Assembly (NCBI GenBank): GCA_041623895.1
Contig: JBFJVZ010000031.1
Location: 1-29,994 of the forward strand
Length of the DNA stretch: 29,994 nt
Reading direction: 5' to 3'
Source: JBFJVZ01 sp041623895
Lineage (GTDB): Bacteria > Planctomycetota > Planctomycetia > Pirellulales > Pirellulaceae
Position 1 is the first letter of the stretch; every line of letters starts with the position of its first letter. A program made the position numbers and the translations under genes. Below are positions 1-8,072 of this stretch, piece after piece. Below the pieces are notes generated by a model. The model was not told the DNA's origin. It searched no databases and saw nothing but the letters and a program-made list of their open reading frames with translations.

Positions 1-81
1 ATACCCGGCTACGAGGTCTTGCGGAATCCTGCTGCCGTGCGGCTTCAGATCGAACAGGCGATCGATGAGCGTGCGTCGTGA
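1..81 (+). CDS. C-terminal end of an unidentified protein (partial)
   Basis: An open frame enters from the left edge of the window and ends at a TGA at 79-81. It gives 26 residues, beginning IPGYEVLRNPAAV and ending IDERAS. The codon choice and the charged amphipathic ending are consistent with a real C-terminus, but 26 residues are too few to identify a family. The stop is followed by a short gap and then the 3' end of a tRNA on the opposite strand, so this gene and the tRNA converge. It could equally be a chance open frame at the edge. Confidence 0.4.
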   Translation: MPGYEVLRNPAAVRLQIEQAIDERAS

Positions 82-117
82 CCTCCCCCTCATCCCCGGA
101 CCGGTACTATTCTAAAG

Positions 118-191
118 TACGCCCGGCGGGATTCGAACCCACAACCTTCGGCTCCGGAGGCCGACGCGCTATCCAATTGTGCCACGGGCGC
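118..191 (-). tRNA. tRNA-Arg, anticodon CCG
   Basis: Read on the minus strand, the sequence folds as a tRNA. The acceptor 5' strand GCGCCCG (191-185) pairs with CGGGCGU (125-119), with one G-U at the end, and A118 is the discriminator base. The T arm is GTGGG-TTCGAAT-CCCGC. The anticodon stem-loop is TCGGC-CTCCGGA-GCCGA, placing CCG at positions 34-36, so it reads the arginine codon CGG. The 3' CCA is not encoded and must be added enzymatically. The last five bases also form one arm of a small inverted repeat (104-108/116-120) running into the downstream flank. Confidence 0.93.
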
Positions 192-570
192 GAGAATACA
201 GATTGTGACAAGACGCGACAGGGAGCGTCAAGAAGCCGTTGTCGCTAGCCCCCTTGTATCACCACGTGAGTATAATCGGACGGCCCGATTTGTGATCTTT
301 GGTACTGACTTCATGTTCATTCATCATCAGCGCGCACTGCATCGCTGCGGGTTGGGTCGCCGCGGTCTGATCCATTCCCGTTTTTCCCGCCCCTTCCAGG
401 CTTCCTAAGGCGGACACACCGCCTGTCACAGCGAATCGAAAGTCAGCAACAACCCCCCGCTCAGTTCGTGGCCTACGCTACCAAAGCCGTGCGATTAAAC
501 TCGCTGCTGTCGACCTCCCAACGTTGCCCGTGATGGTGCGTGCTACGCTCCCTCCCAAGTTGATCTAACC
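192..570. other. Intergenic stretch without a convincing gene
   Basis: These 379 bases separate the divergently oriented tRNA-Arg and the first transglutaminase/DUF2126 gene. A 67-codon open frame (205-408) has no recognisable domain and an implausible composition, so I do not call it. The stretch probably holds the promoters of both flanking units. It has a perfect TATAAT at 271-276, but no good -35 element at the normal spacing, and a GC-rich hairpin at 408-424. Confidence 0.5.
408..424. repeat. Short GC-rich inverted repeat (hairpin)
   Basis: AGGCGG (408-413) and CCGCCT (419-424) are exact reverse complements separated by the five-base loop ACACA. There is no T tract on either side, so it is not a typical intrinsic terminator. 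It lies about 150 bases ahead of the GTG start of the first large gene and could be a leader structure or an operator half-site pair. Function unknown. Confidence 0.4.
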
Positions 571-3500
571 GTGGCAATACACGTTAGCCTCGAACACCGT
601 ACGTGCTACAAGTATGACCGGCCCATTCGCCTGTCCCCGCACGTGATTCGTCTCAGGCCGGCACCGCATGCGCGGACGCCGATCCATGACTACCAGTTCA
701 CGATTGAACCTGCCGAACACAAGCTGCATTGGCAGCAAGATCCGTTCGGCAATCAAATCGCGCGGGTGGTTTTTCCTGAACCGATGACGGAGTTCGCCGT
801 CGATGTGCGGCTGGTTGCCGAATTGACGGTTATCAATCCCTTCGATTTTTTCGTCGAAGAATATGCCGAACAATTTCCCTTTCAGTACGACGCAGCGCTG
901 CGACATGAATTGGAACCCTATTTTGAAAAGACGGAAGCTGGCCCGCTGCTGGCCGATTGGCTGGGGGGCATTGATCCGTCTCGGCGGCGGATCGTCGACT
1001 TTCTGGTCTACGTCAATCAACGGTTGCAGCAAGACATTGGTTACAACATTCGATTAGCGCCGGGCATTCAAACTTGCGAACAGACACTGGAGCAGCGCAC
1101 GGGATCGTGCCGCGACACCGGTTGGCTGCTGGTTCAGATTCTCCGGCACGTCGGCTTGGCCGCGCGATTCGTGTCGGGCTACCTGGTGCAACTAAAGCCG
1201 GACGAAGAATCGCTGGACGGGCCGTCAGGAACGGATCATGATTTCACCGACCTGCACGCTTGGGCTGAAGTCTACGTTCCCGGTGCCGGCTGGATCGGCT
1301 TGGATCCGACATCCGGTCTGTTCGCCGGCGAGGGGCATATTCCTTTGGCCTGCACACCCGATCCGGTGAGCGCGGCGCCGATCACTGGGGCGGCGGAGAA
1401 GTGCGAAGTTGAGTTCGACTTTCTAAACGAAGTCAAACGCGTTCACGAAGACCCGCGCGTGACGCGGCCCTATACCGACCAGCAATGGAATGCAATTCGA
1501 GAATTAGGCCGCCAAGTCGACGACGAACTGCAACGGCTTGATGTGCGATTGACGATGGGCGGTGAGCCGACTTTCGTTTCCATCGACGACATGGAAGGCA
1601 AGCAGTGGAACACGGAAGCGCTGGGCATTCACAAACGACAGCGCGCCGGTGTACTGCTGAAACGCTTGAACGCTGCCTTCGCCTCCGGCGGCTTACTGAT
1701 TTACGGCGAAGGCAAATGGTACCCCGGTGAACCGCTGCCGCGCTGGGCGCTGGGCTGTTTCTGGCGGACCGATGGTATCCCACTGTGGCGCAACGCTGCG
1801 CTGATCGCCGACGAGTCACGAAGCGGGAACAGGAACGCCGCAGACGCTGAGCGTTTTGGCCAGGTCTTGTCCAGCAAGCTGGGCATCGCAGCGCAATTCC
1901 TGGTCGCGGCTTATGAAGATTGGGTCTACTACTTGTGGCGCGAAAGCCAACAACCGCCGGGCATCGATGCCATCGCCATCCCTTGGGCGCCCCAGTTTCG
2001 CGACGACCTCAGTCTCGCGCTTTCACGCGGTTTGGAGGGGCCCGTGGGTTACGCGTTGCCGCTCCGCTGGAATCGGGAAGCCGGCCAATGGCAATCGGGT
2101 ACTTGGGTTTTTCCACGAGGCCAGATGTTCTTGCTGCCCGGCGGCTCGCCGATGGGACTGCGGCTACCGCTGGGTCAGCTTCCCTGGGCCATCGAAGAGT
2201 ACTTTGAGTACGACTACATCCCTCCATCTCCGCAGCAACCCGCCGGTGCAGGATCCGTCCCGGTGGACGGTCCGGGGCCGCCGGCTGCCGACGCGACGGC
2301 GGAAACGATGCGAACTTACTACAAACAATTTGTGGAAGTGCCCTGCACCGCCTTGTGCATCCAGCCCCGCGACGGCCAGTTGTTTGTCTTCATGCCGCGT
2401 CTGGAAGACTTTGATCACTACGCGGCCTTACTCTCGGCGGTCGAAGATACCGCGGATGAACTGAACCTGCCGGTGCTGATCGAAGGCTACGAGCCACCTT
2501 CGGCTCCGCAGTTGGATTCTTTGAAAGTGACTCCCGATCCGGGTGTGATCGAAGTCAACATTCACCCCGCTGACAACTGGGACGATTTGGAACAGAACAC
2601 TGTCGAGTTGTACGAGCAAGCGCGGCTGTCTCGCCTGGGCACAGAAAAGTTCATGATGGATGGGCGGCATACGGGTACCGGTGGCGGCAACCACGTGACC
2701 CTGGGCGGACCCACTCCGAAGGACAGTCCTTTTTTGCGGCGACCCGATCTGCTCCGCTCGCTGATCACTTATTGGCAACATCATCCCTCGCTGTCGTACT
2801 TGTTTTCCGGACTGTTCATTGGCCCAACATCGCAAGCCCCGCGGGTCGATGAACGCGGCAACCATTTGCTGGATGAATTGGAATTGAGTTTGGCTGAAAT
2901 GGAGTCCGGGATATCAGCGAACGCGCTGGATCGATGCTTGCGGAGTTTTCTGGCAGACTTGACCGGCAATACTCACCGAGCCGAGTTTTGTATCGACAAG
3001 CTCTATCCCCACGATCGTCCCCGGGGCCGGCTGGGATTGGTCGAGTTCCGGGCTTTTGAAATGCCACCGCACGCGCGGATGAGTCTGGCACAGATGCTGT
3101 TGCTGCGCGCCTTGATTGTGCGATTCTGGCGGACGCCGTATCGGCAGCCACTGGTCCGCTGGGGCACGGAGTTGCACGATCGTTTTATGCTGCCGCACTA
3201 TGTCCGCGGCGACTTTGCTGCGGTAATGCAGGAGCTGGCGGCCGAGGGTTATCCGTTCGAGCTTGGTTGGTATGAACCATTCTTTGAGTTTCGGTTCCCC
3301 GTCTATGGTCGCGTGCACTACGGCGGCGTTGAATTGGAACTGCGGATGGCATTGGAACCCTGGTTGGTGTTGGGTGAAGAAACCGCAGCACATCGTCAGG
3401 CCCGCGTGGTCGACTCGGCGGTGGAACGATTAGAAATCATTTGCCGCGGTCTCGATCCGGAGCGGTACCGGATCACTTGCAATCGCCGCAGCTTGCCTTT

Positions 3501-3900
3501 GCACGAGACCGGTGTTCCGGGCGAGTACGTTGCCGGTGTTCGCTTTAAAGCGTGGAAAGCCGCCTTCGGGTTACACCCCACGATCGAAATGCATGCACCG
3601 TTGGTGTTCGATGTCTTTGATATCCAGTTGGGTCGGTCGATTGGCGGTTGTGTGTATCACGTTTCCCATCCCGGCGGACTTGGCTACGAGACCTTTCCGG
3701 TCAACGCCTTTGAAGCCGAAGCGCGGCGGATGTCGCGATTCTGGCATTGGGGGCACAGCGCGGGCGACCCGCCGCTGCCGGAATGGGTCAGTCGGATCAA
3801 GGATCACTATGCGGGGCTGCTGCCGATTGAGCGCGATCCGCTGGACGAACCCAATCCGGACTACCCACACACCTTAGACTTGCGCCGCGAGATCAAGTGA
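571..3900 (+). CDS. Transglutaminase-like / DUF2126 (permuted glutamine-synthetase-like) fusion protein, intact copy
   Basis: 1109 residues, GTG start. Residues 1-90 match the bacterial transglutaminase N-terminal beta domain. Residues about 150-260 are a transglutaminase-like cysteine protease core with C180 (GSCRD), H229 (LHAW) and D245 (GLDPTSG) as catalytic triad. The remainder is DUF2126 (COG4196), which published comparative genomics describes as a circularly permuted glutamine-synthetase-like amidoligase linked to ATP-grasp and alpha-E proteins in a predicted peptide-tagging system. Motifs likely to be its active site are present: GGEPTF (330-335), GEGKWYPGE, a glycine-rich HTGTGGGNH (700-708), and VEFRAFEMPPH with E825, R827 and H834. 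No signal peptide, so probably cytoplasmic. Its stop overlaps the start of a paralog, implying coupled translation. The substrate is unknown; family assignment is strong, chemistry is inferred. Confidence 0.93.
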   Translation: MAIHVSLEHRTCYKYDRPIRLSPHVIRLRPAPHARTPIHDYQFTIEPAEHKLHWQQDPFGNQIARVVFPEPMTEFAVDVRLVAELTVINPFDFFVEEYAEQFPFQYDAALRHELEPYFEKTEAGPLLADWLGGIDPSRRRIVDFLVYVNQRLQQDIGYNIRLAPGIQTCEQTLEQRTGSCRDTGWLLVQILRHVGLAARFVSGYLVQLKPDEESLDGPSGTDHDFTDLHAWAEVYVPGAGWIGLDPTSGLFAGEGHIPLACTPDPVSAAPITGAAEKCEVEFDFLNEVKRVHEDPRVTRPYTDQQWNAIRELGRQVDDELQRLDVRLTMGGEPTFVSIDDMEGKQWNTEALGIHKRQRAGVLLKRLNAAFASGGLLIYGEGKWYPGEPLPRWALGCFWRTDGIPLWRNAALIADESRSGNRNAADAERFGQVLSSKLGIAAQFLVAAYEDWVYYLWRESQQPPGIDAIAIPWAPQFRDDLSLALSRGLEGPVGYALPLRWNREAGQWQSGTWVFPRGQMFLLPGGSPMGLRLPLGQLPWAIEEYFEYDYIPPSPQQPAGAGSVPVDGPGPPAADATAETMRTYYKQFVEVPCTALCIQPRDGQLFVFMPRLEDFDHYAALLSAVEDTADELNLPVLIEGYEPPSAPQLDSLKVTPDPGVIEVNIHPADNWDDLEQNTVELYEQARLSRLGTEKFMMDGRHTGTGGGNHVTLGGPTPKDSPFLRRPDLLRSLITYWQHHPSLSYLFSGLFIGPTSQAPRVDERGNHLLDELELSLAEMESGISANALDRCLRSFLADLTGNTHRAEFCIDKLYPHDRPRGRLGLVEFRAFEMPPHARMSLAQMLLLRALIVRFWRTPYRQPLVRWGTELHDRFMLPHYVRGDFAAVMQELAAEGYPFELGWYEPFFEFRFPVYGRVHYGGVELELRMALEPWLVLGEETAAHRQARVVDSAVERLEIICRGLDPERYRITCNRRSLPLHETGVPGEYVAGVRFKAWKAAFGLHPTIEMHAPLVFDVFDIQLGRSIGGCVYHVSHPGGLGYETFPVNAFEAEARRMSRFWHWGHSAGDPPLPEWVSRIKDHYAGLLPIERDPLDEPNPDYPHTLDLRREIK

Positions 3901-6900
3901 TGAGCACGCGTGTTGCCCTGAACCATCGTCTAAGTTTTGCATTTCACCGACCGGTGAACTTGATAACGCTGTGGTTACGCCTGCGTCCGGCGCCGCACAC
4001 GGCAGCGAAGATCGAAGCTTATACGTTGCAGGTGCACGCCGAGCCCAACTGGTTGAATTGGGTTTGCGATCCCTTTGAAAACCATCTGGGACGGCTGGAT
4101 CTTCCCGAGCCCGTTGGTCGCGTCGGTTTGGATGTCGACTTCATCGCCGAACTTGCGCCGACCAACCCGTTTGACTTTCTAGTCGAACCGTTTGCCAACG
4201 ATTATCCGTTTGAGTATCCCGATCAGGTGCGGAAGGAACTGTCGCCGTATCTGCTTCTCCAGAACAACGGTCCGGTCTTTGCAAACTGGCTTGATCAGCT
4301 GGATTGTTCGCCCTGCTACCTGGTCGAGTTTCTGGCGCGGCTGAACGAGCAGGTTCACCATAAGCTGAGGGTTTTGTCGCCGACGACCCCCAAGCGTGTT
4401 GATCTGGGTGCGGTCGTCAATCGCGGCGGCGGTTGTCCCTGGGATTTGGCTTGGGCGCTAACCCAGAGTTTGCGTTTTGCCGGTTTGGCTGCTCGCTTCA
4501 CTTCCGGTTACTTGATTTCACTGGGCAGTCAAGCCGGCGGCAACGATCTGGCCAGCCTGCACGCCTGGAGCGAAGTCTTCGTGCCCGGCGCGGGTTGGGT
4601 TGGACTGGATCCGAGTTCAGGCATCCTGACCGCCGAGTGTCACGTGCCGCTTGCCAGCGCGCCTGATTCGTTTCGCACCTTTCCGCTGGTTGGCATTCTT
4701 GAGCAAGCCGTGGAAAGTAGCCGAAACGAAGTACAGGTGCGGCGATTGAACCCCGTCCCGCCCGGCAAACCGTTCAGTGAAACGCAGTGGCGCGATATTA
4801 CTGCTACCGGCCATTACATCGATGACGCGTTGACAAAGGATCAGATCGGCTTGTGCAGCAGCGCCGAAGTGAACTTTGTTTCCGCCGCCAACGAACAATT
4901 GCCGGAATGGACTCATGATGCCCTGGGCGACGACAAACGTCAGGCAGCACAGGCACTGATGAAGCGGCTGAAAACGACCTGGGCGGCGGGCGGCGCGATC
5001 CACCTGAGCCAAGGGGAACACTTCCGGGGCGAACCAACGGCACGGTGGCAACTGATTTGTTCGTTCCGCGCAGACGACCGCCCACTGTGGAAGAACCCCG
5101 CTCTGCTGGCCGCTTGCCGGGATTCAAACCAATCGGTCAGCAGCCATGATGCGGAGCGGTTTGCGCAAGCGCTGGCGACAGCCCTGGGACTCAGCACGGA
5201 CTTGCTTATCGCCGCGCACGAAGACCCTCTACACCAAAGCTGGACCAACGCCTCGCTGTTGGCCTACATGCCGAGCGCCGAGGAACTACAAGATCCTTTG
5301 CAGCGACAAGCACTGGCCGATCGACTCTCGGTTACCCACAGTGAACCCTGTGGTTACGTTTTGCCGCTGCGTTGGGATCCTGTGCGGCGGGGTTGGGCGA
5401 GCGGTCGGTGGCAGTTTCGTCGCAGCCAGCTTTACCTGTTGCCGGGAGACTTCCCCATCGGTTTCCGTCTGCCGCTTGAAAGTTTGGCGAAGGAGACCGT
5501 GGAAGCGGACGACCTTGCACTCGAGCCCAGTCCTTTCGAGGACAAGCCATTGCTGGCCGAGGTTTACGGTGAAGCCAGCGCGAGGCAGACCGTCATTGGC
5601 CCACCGCCGGCGACGCTGGCCGACGCCGACCGTGGCGATCACGGCCGTGCGCCGCGAACGGCATTGTCTGTCGAAGCCCGAACTGACGGCTTGTACATCT
5701 TCTTACCGCCGATCCATGATGTCGAGCATTACGTGGATTTGATTGCGGCGATCGAATCGGCTGCGGAAACGACGGGCACTCCGGTTGCCTTGGAGGGGTA
5801 CCCGCCGCCGCACGATCATCGATTGAAGCGTTTTGTGTTGCAACCGGACAACGGCCTGCTGCGACTGTTCCTGCCGGCGGCAGCGAGTTGGCAAGAACAA
5901 TCCGCATTATATGAAACCGCCTTTGCCGAAGCAGATGCGGTAGGACTTCGCGCACAGCATGGCGACAACCTGGACGACAACACTCTCAGGCGGCCCAACA
6001 ATTTCACAACCGTCACTCTCAGCGGCCCGACGCCCTCGACTAGTCCGTTTCTGACTCGTCCGCAAGTCCTCCGCTCCTTGATCGCCTATTGGCAGAATCA
6101 TCCTTGTCTCTCGTATTTGTTTCGCAGCACGGGGGTTGGTCCCAGCGGCAATGCTCCGCGACCGGATGAAGGGCGTGACGATGCTTTGTACGAACTTGGC
6201 ATCGCCTTGTCACGGTTTCCGACCGGTCGTTCGCACTCACTATGGGTGCCGGATCGATTGCTGCGGCACTTGTTGGCCGACGCCTCGGGCAAGATGGATC
6301 GTGCCGAAATTCGTGTCGATCAACTGTACGCGCCCGAGCGTCAGAGTCTGCGTTTGGGGCAGATCATGCTGCACAGTTTTGAGATGCCTCCGACCAGCAG
6401 ACTCGCGTCGTTGCAAGCACTTTTGCTGCGAGCGTTGATCGCTTACTTCGGCCGTCAGCCCTACACAGACCGGCTGGTAGCGTGGCAGAGCGCGCTGCAC
6501 GATCGCTTCATGCTGCCGCAGGTTTTGTGGGAAGATTTGGGTACAATTCTCAGTGATCTGGGCGAGGCTGGATTTCCGCTGCAACAAGAATGGTTCGCAC
6601 CGATTGTCGAGCTGAACTTCCCGAGCCTGGGACGAGTAAAGATTGGTGATATCACGCTGGAGCTGCGCCGCGCTCATGAACCCTGGCCGCTCTTGGCTGA
6701 AGAAGTTAGTGGCGGCGGAGTGGTCAGGTTTATCGACACCGCCAATGAACGATTGCAAGTCCGCTTGAGTGGCCTGCCGCCCGATCGTTATGTCTTGTCC
6801 TGCAATCAAGCATGCGTGCCGCTGCACACGGGTGCTGTCCAAGGCACTTATGTTGCCGGCGTGCGTTACAAGATTGATCAGCCGAGTTCGACATTGCATC

Positions 6901-7244
6901 CCACGCTGCCACCAGTCGAGGCACTCGTGTTTGATCTTATCGACAGCTGGACCGGACGCGCGATTGGCGGCTGTACCTACTACCCCGCGCGGCCACGGAC
7001 ATGGGCCTACGGCGTCACGGGTACATCTTGGCAACCTGAGCTCGGCGAACCTGAGCTCGGCGGTAGAGCGCCGATTCCTCCGCAGCCGCCAGCAATGAGC
7101 TTGGCCGCCACGCCAGTGTCAGGTCGATTCTCCGACCAGGGTAGCTGCCTTGGAATGATGGCTGTGCCGCATCAACGTGACGATCGGCGACGCCCGTACT
7201 TGCTGGATTTGACGAAAGTCGCGGTTGCTGGCCCCGGTGCATAG
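3900..7244 (+). CDS. Transglutaminase-like / DUF2126 fusion protein, divergent second copy with degraded ligase motifs
   Basis: 1114 residues from ATG 3900, which shares one base with the upstream TGA; a GTG at 3897 is an alternative giving a four-base overlap. It is colinear with the preceding protein over its whole length: transglutaminase N-terminal domain, protease core with the triad retained (C179 in GGGCPWD, H221 in LHAW, D237 in GLDPSSG), then DUF2126. The ligase-like motifs differ sharply from copy one: GGEPTF is SAEVNF, GEGKWYPGE is SQGEHFRGE, the glycine-rich HTGTGGGNH is replaced by an unrelated segment before TTVTLSGP, and E825/R827/H834 correspond to M823/H825/T832. Structural segments such as LIAYWQNHPCLSYLF and SFEMPP are well kept, so the fold is probably intact while ligase catalysis is probably lost. 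A regulatory or scaffolding partner of copy one is the natural inference. Confidence 0.9.
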   Translation: MSTRVALNHRLSFAFHRPVNLITLWLRLRPAPHTAAKIEAYTLQVHAEPNWLNWVCDPFENHLGRLDLPEPVGRVGLDVDFIAELAPTNPFDFLVEPFANDYPFEYPDQVRKELSPYLLLQNNGPVFANWLDQLDCSPCYLVEFLARLNEQVHHKLRVLSPTTPKRVDLGAVVNRGGGCPWDLAWALTQSLRFAGLAARFTSGYLISLGSQAGGNDLASLHAWSEVFVPGAGWVGLDPSSGILTAECHVPLASAPDSFRTFPLVGILEQAVESSRNEVQVRRLNPVPPGKPFSETQWRDITATGHYIDDALTKDQIGLCSSAEVNFVSAANEQLPEWTHDALGDDKRQAAQALMKRLKTTWAAGGAIHLSQGEHFRGEPTARWQLICSFRADDRPLWKNPALLAACRDSNQSVSSHDAERFAQALATALGLSTDLLIAAHEDPLHQSWTNASLLAYMPSAEELQDPLQRQALADRLSVTHSEPCGYVLPLRWDPVRRGWASGRWQFRRSQLYLLPGDFPIGFRLPLESLAKETVEADDLALEPSPFEDKPLLAEVYGEASARQTVIGPPPATLADADRGDHGRAPRTALSVEARTDGLYIFLPPIHDVEHYVDLIAAIESAAETTGTPVALEGYPPPHDHRLKRFVLQPDNGLLRLFLPAAASWQEQSALYETAFAEADAVGLRAQHGDNLDDNTLRRPNNFTTVTLSGPTPSTSPFLTRPQVLRSLIAYWQNHPCLSYLFRSTGVGPSGNAPRPDEGRDDALYELGIALSRFPTGRSHSLWVPDRLLRHLLADASGKMDRAEIRVDQLYAPERQSLRLGQIMLHSFEMPPTSRLASLQALLLRALIAYFGRQPYTDRLVAWQSALHDRFMLPQVLWEDLGTILSDLGEAGFPLQQEWFAPIVELNFPSLGRVKIGDITLELRRAHEPWPLLAEEVSGGGVVRFIDTANERLQVRLSGLPPDRYVLSCNQACVPLHTGAVQGTYVAGVRYKIDQPSSTLHPTLPPVEALVFDLIDSWTGRAIGGCTYYPARPRTWAYGVTGTSWQPELGEPELGGRAPIPPQPPAMSLAATPVSGRFSDQGSCLGMMAVPHQRDDRRRPYLLDLTKVAVAGPGA
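7033..7062 (+). repeat. Perfect 15-bp tandem duplication inside the second DUF2126 gene
   Basis: The unit AACCTGAGCTCGGCG occurs twice back to back (7033-7047, 7048-7062). It is in frame and gives PELGEPELG in a proline- and glycine-rich linker near the C-terminus that the first paralog lacks. It looks like a recent slippage duplication in an unconstrained linker. Confidence 0.9.
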
Positions 7245-7389
7245 CTTTGCGCTCTCGGTTTATACTAAGCTGGGCTGCGCCAGTTTTTTGCGCTATATCA
7301 TCGGCGAGAAAGCTGTGCGACCAATCCGCATGCCAGCAAACGGTTCGTTTCACGTTGAGTCATTGCGGCCGCGTCTTGGGTTCTTGCTC

Positions 7390-8052
7390 ATGAAAACCAC
7401 CATCGCTCGCAAGACGTTGATGGCCTTGACCGGGTTATTTCTGTGTTTGTTCTTGACCGTGCATTTGCTGGGTAACCTGCAACTCTTTTTGCCGGCAGGC
7501 CAGGCACGTCTTCAGTTCAACTGGTATGCGGAAACGCTGTCCAGTTTCTTCGTGATCGAAATCGCGGCGATCGTTACCTACGTGGCCATTGTCGCACACA
7601 CGATTCTGGCCGCTGTTCTGACAATCCGCAATCGGCAAGCGGCAGGAGATCGTTATCTGTCCGACTCCGCTACTGCTTCTCAGGGACCTTGGTACAGCCG
7701 TTTCATGGGTTTCATGGGCGCCGTCATCCTGGTGTTCTTGATCGTGCACATGAGCGACTTTTGGTACCCGTTCAAAACCGGCGCCGAGATCGGAGTCGAC
7801 GCGGCGGGCCGCCGAGACCTGTTTGGTTTGGTGGCGATGGAGTTTCAGCAGATTTGGAAGATTGTCTTGTACGAGTTGGGAGTGCTGGCGCTGGGATTTC
7901 ATTTGCTGCACGGTTTCTACAGCGGTCTTCGATCCTTGGGAGTGCACCACCCGGGTTACGCGCGGGGGCTGCGCTGGTTGGGGTCAGCGTTTGCGGCGAT
8001 CTTGACCCTTGGCTTCGGTGCCATGCCCCTCTATTTGTTCTTTACCCAGTAG
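7390..8052 (+). CDS. sdhC: Succinate dehydrogenase cytochrome b558 subunit
   Basis: 220 residues, starting at ATG 7390 (MKTTIARKTLMALTG), the start that matches the family; the frame stays open upstream to 7225 without family similarity. It is the single membrane anchor of Bacillus-type complex II, with five predicted membrane helices that bind heme b and menaquinone and pass electrons from SdhB. Candidate heme-ligand histidines sit in the expected contexts: H25 (TVHLLGN), H70 (VAHT), H120 (IVHMSDFW) and H171/H174 (FHLLHGF). There is no separate sdhD, as expected for this type. sdhA and sdhB follow at once, forming an operon. Upstream are 145 bases holding only a weak TATACT (7261-7266). No clear ribosome binding site. 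Confidence 0.93.
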   Translation: MKTTIARKTLMALTGLFLCLFLTVHLLGNLQLFLPAGQARLQFNWYAETLSSFFVIEIAAIVTYVAIVAHTILAAVLTIRNRQAAGDRYLSDSATASQGPWYSRFMGFMGAVILVFLIVHMSDFWYPFKTGAEIGVDAAGRRDLFGLVAMEFQQIWKIVLYELGVLALGFHLLHGFYSGLRSLGVHHPGYARGLRWLGSAFAAILTLGFGAMPLYLFFTQ

Positions 8053-8072
8053 TGTCGAACGAGATTCGCCAG

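Noticed and set aside
271..276. Perfect TATAAT as a -10 element
   Set aside because: No -35-like hexamer at 16-18 bases; the nearest candidate, TTGTAT (254-259), is only 11 bases away. Not enough to call a promoter.
205..408. 67-codon open frame between the tRNA and the first large gene
   Set aside because: Arginine-rich, no domain, no ribosome binding site, and short enough to arise by chance in GC-rich DNA.
7689..8072. In-frame upstream extension of sdhA through the sdhC gene
   Set aside because: It overlaps most of sdhC in another frame, and the family starts near MQLDAKIPDGP.
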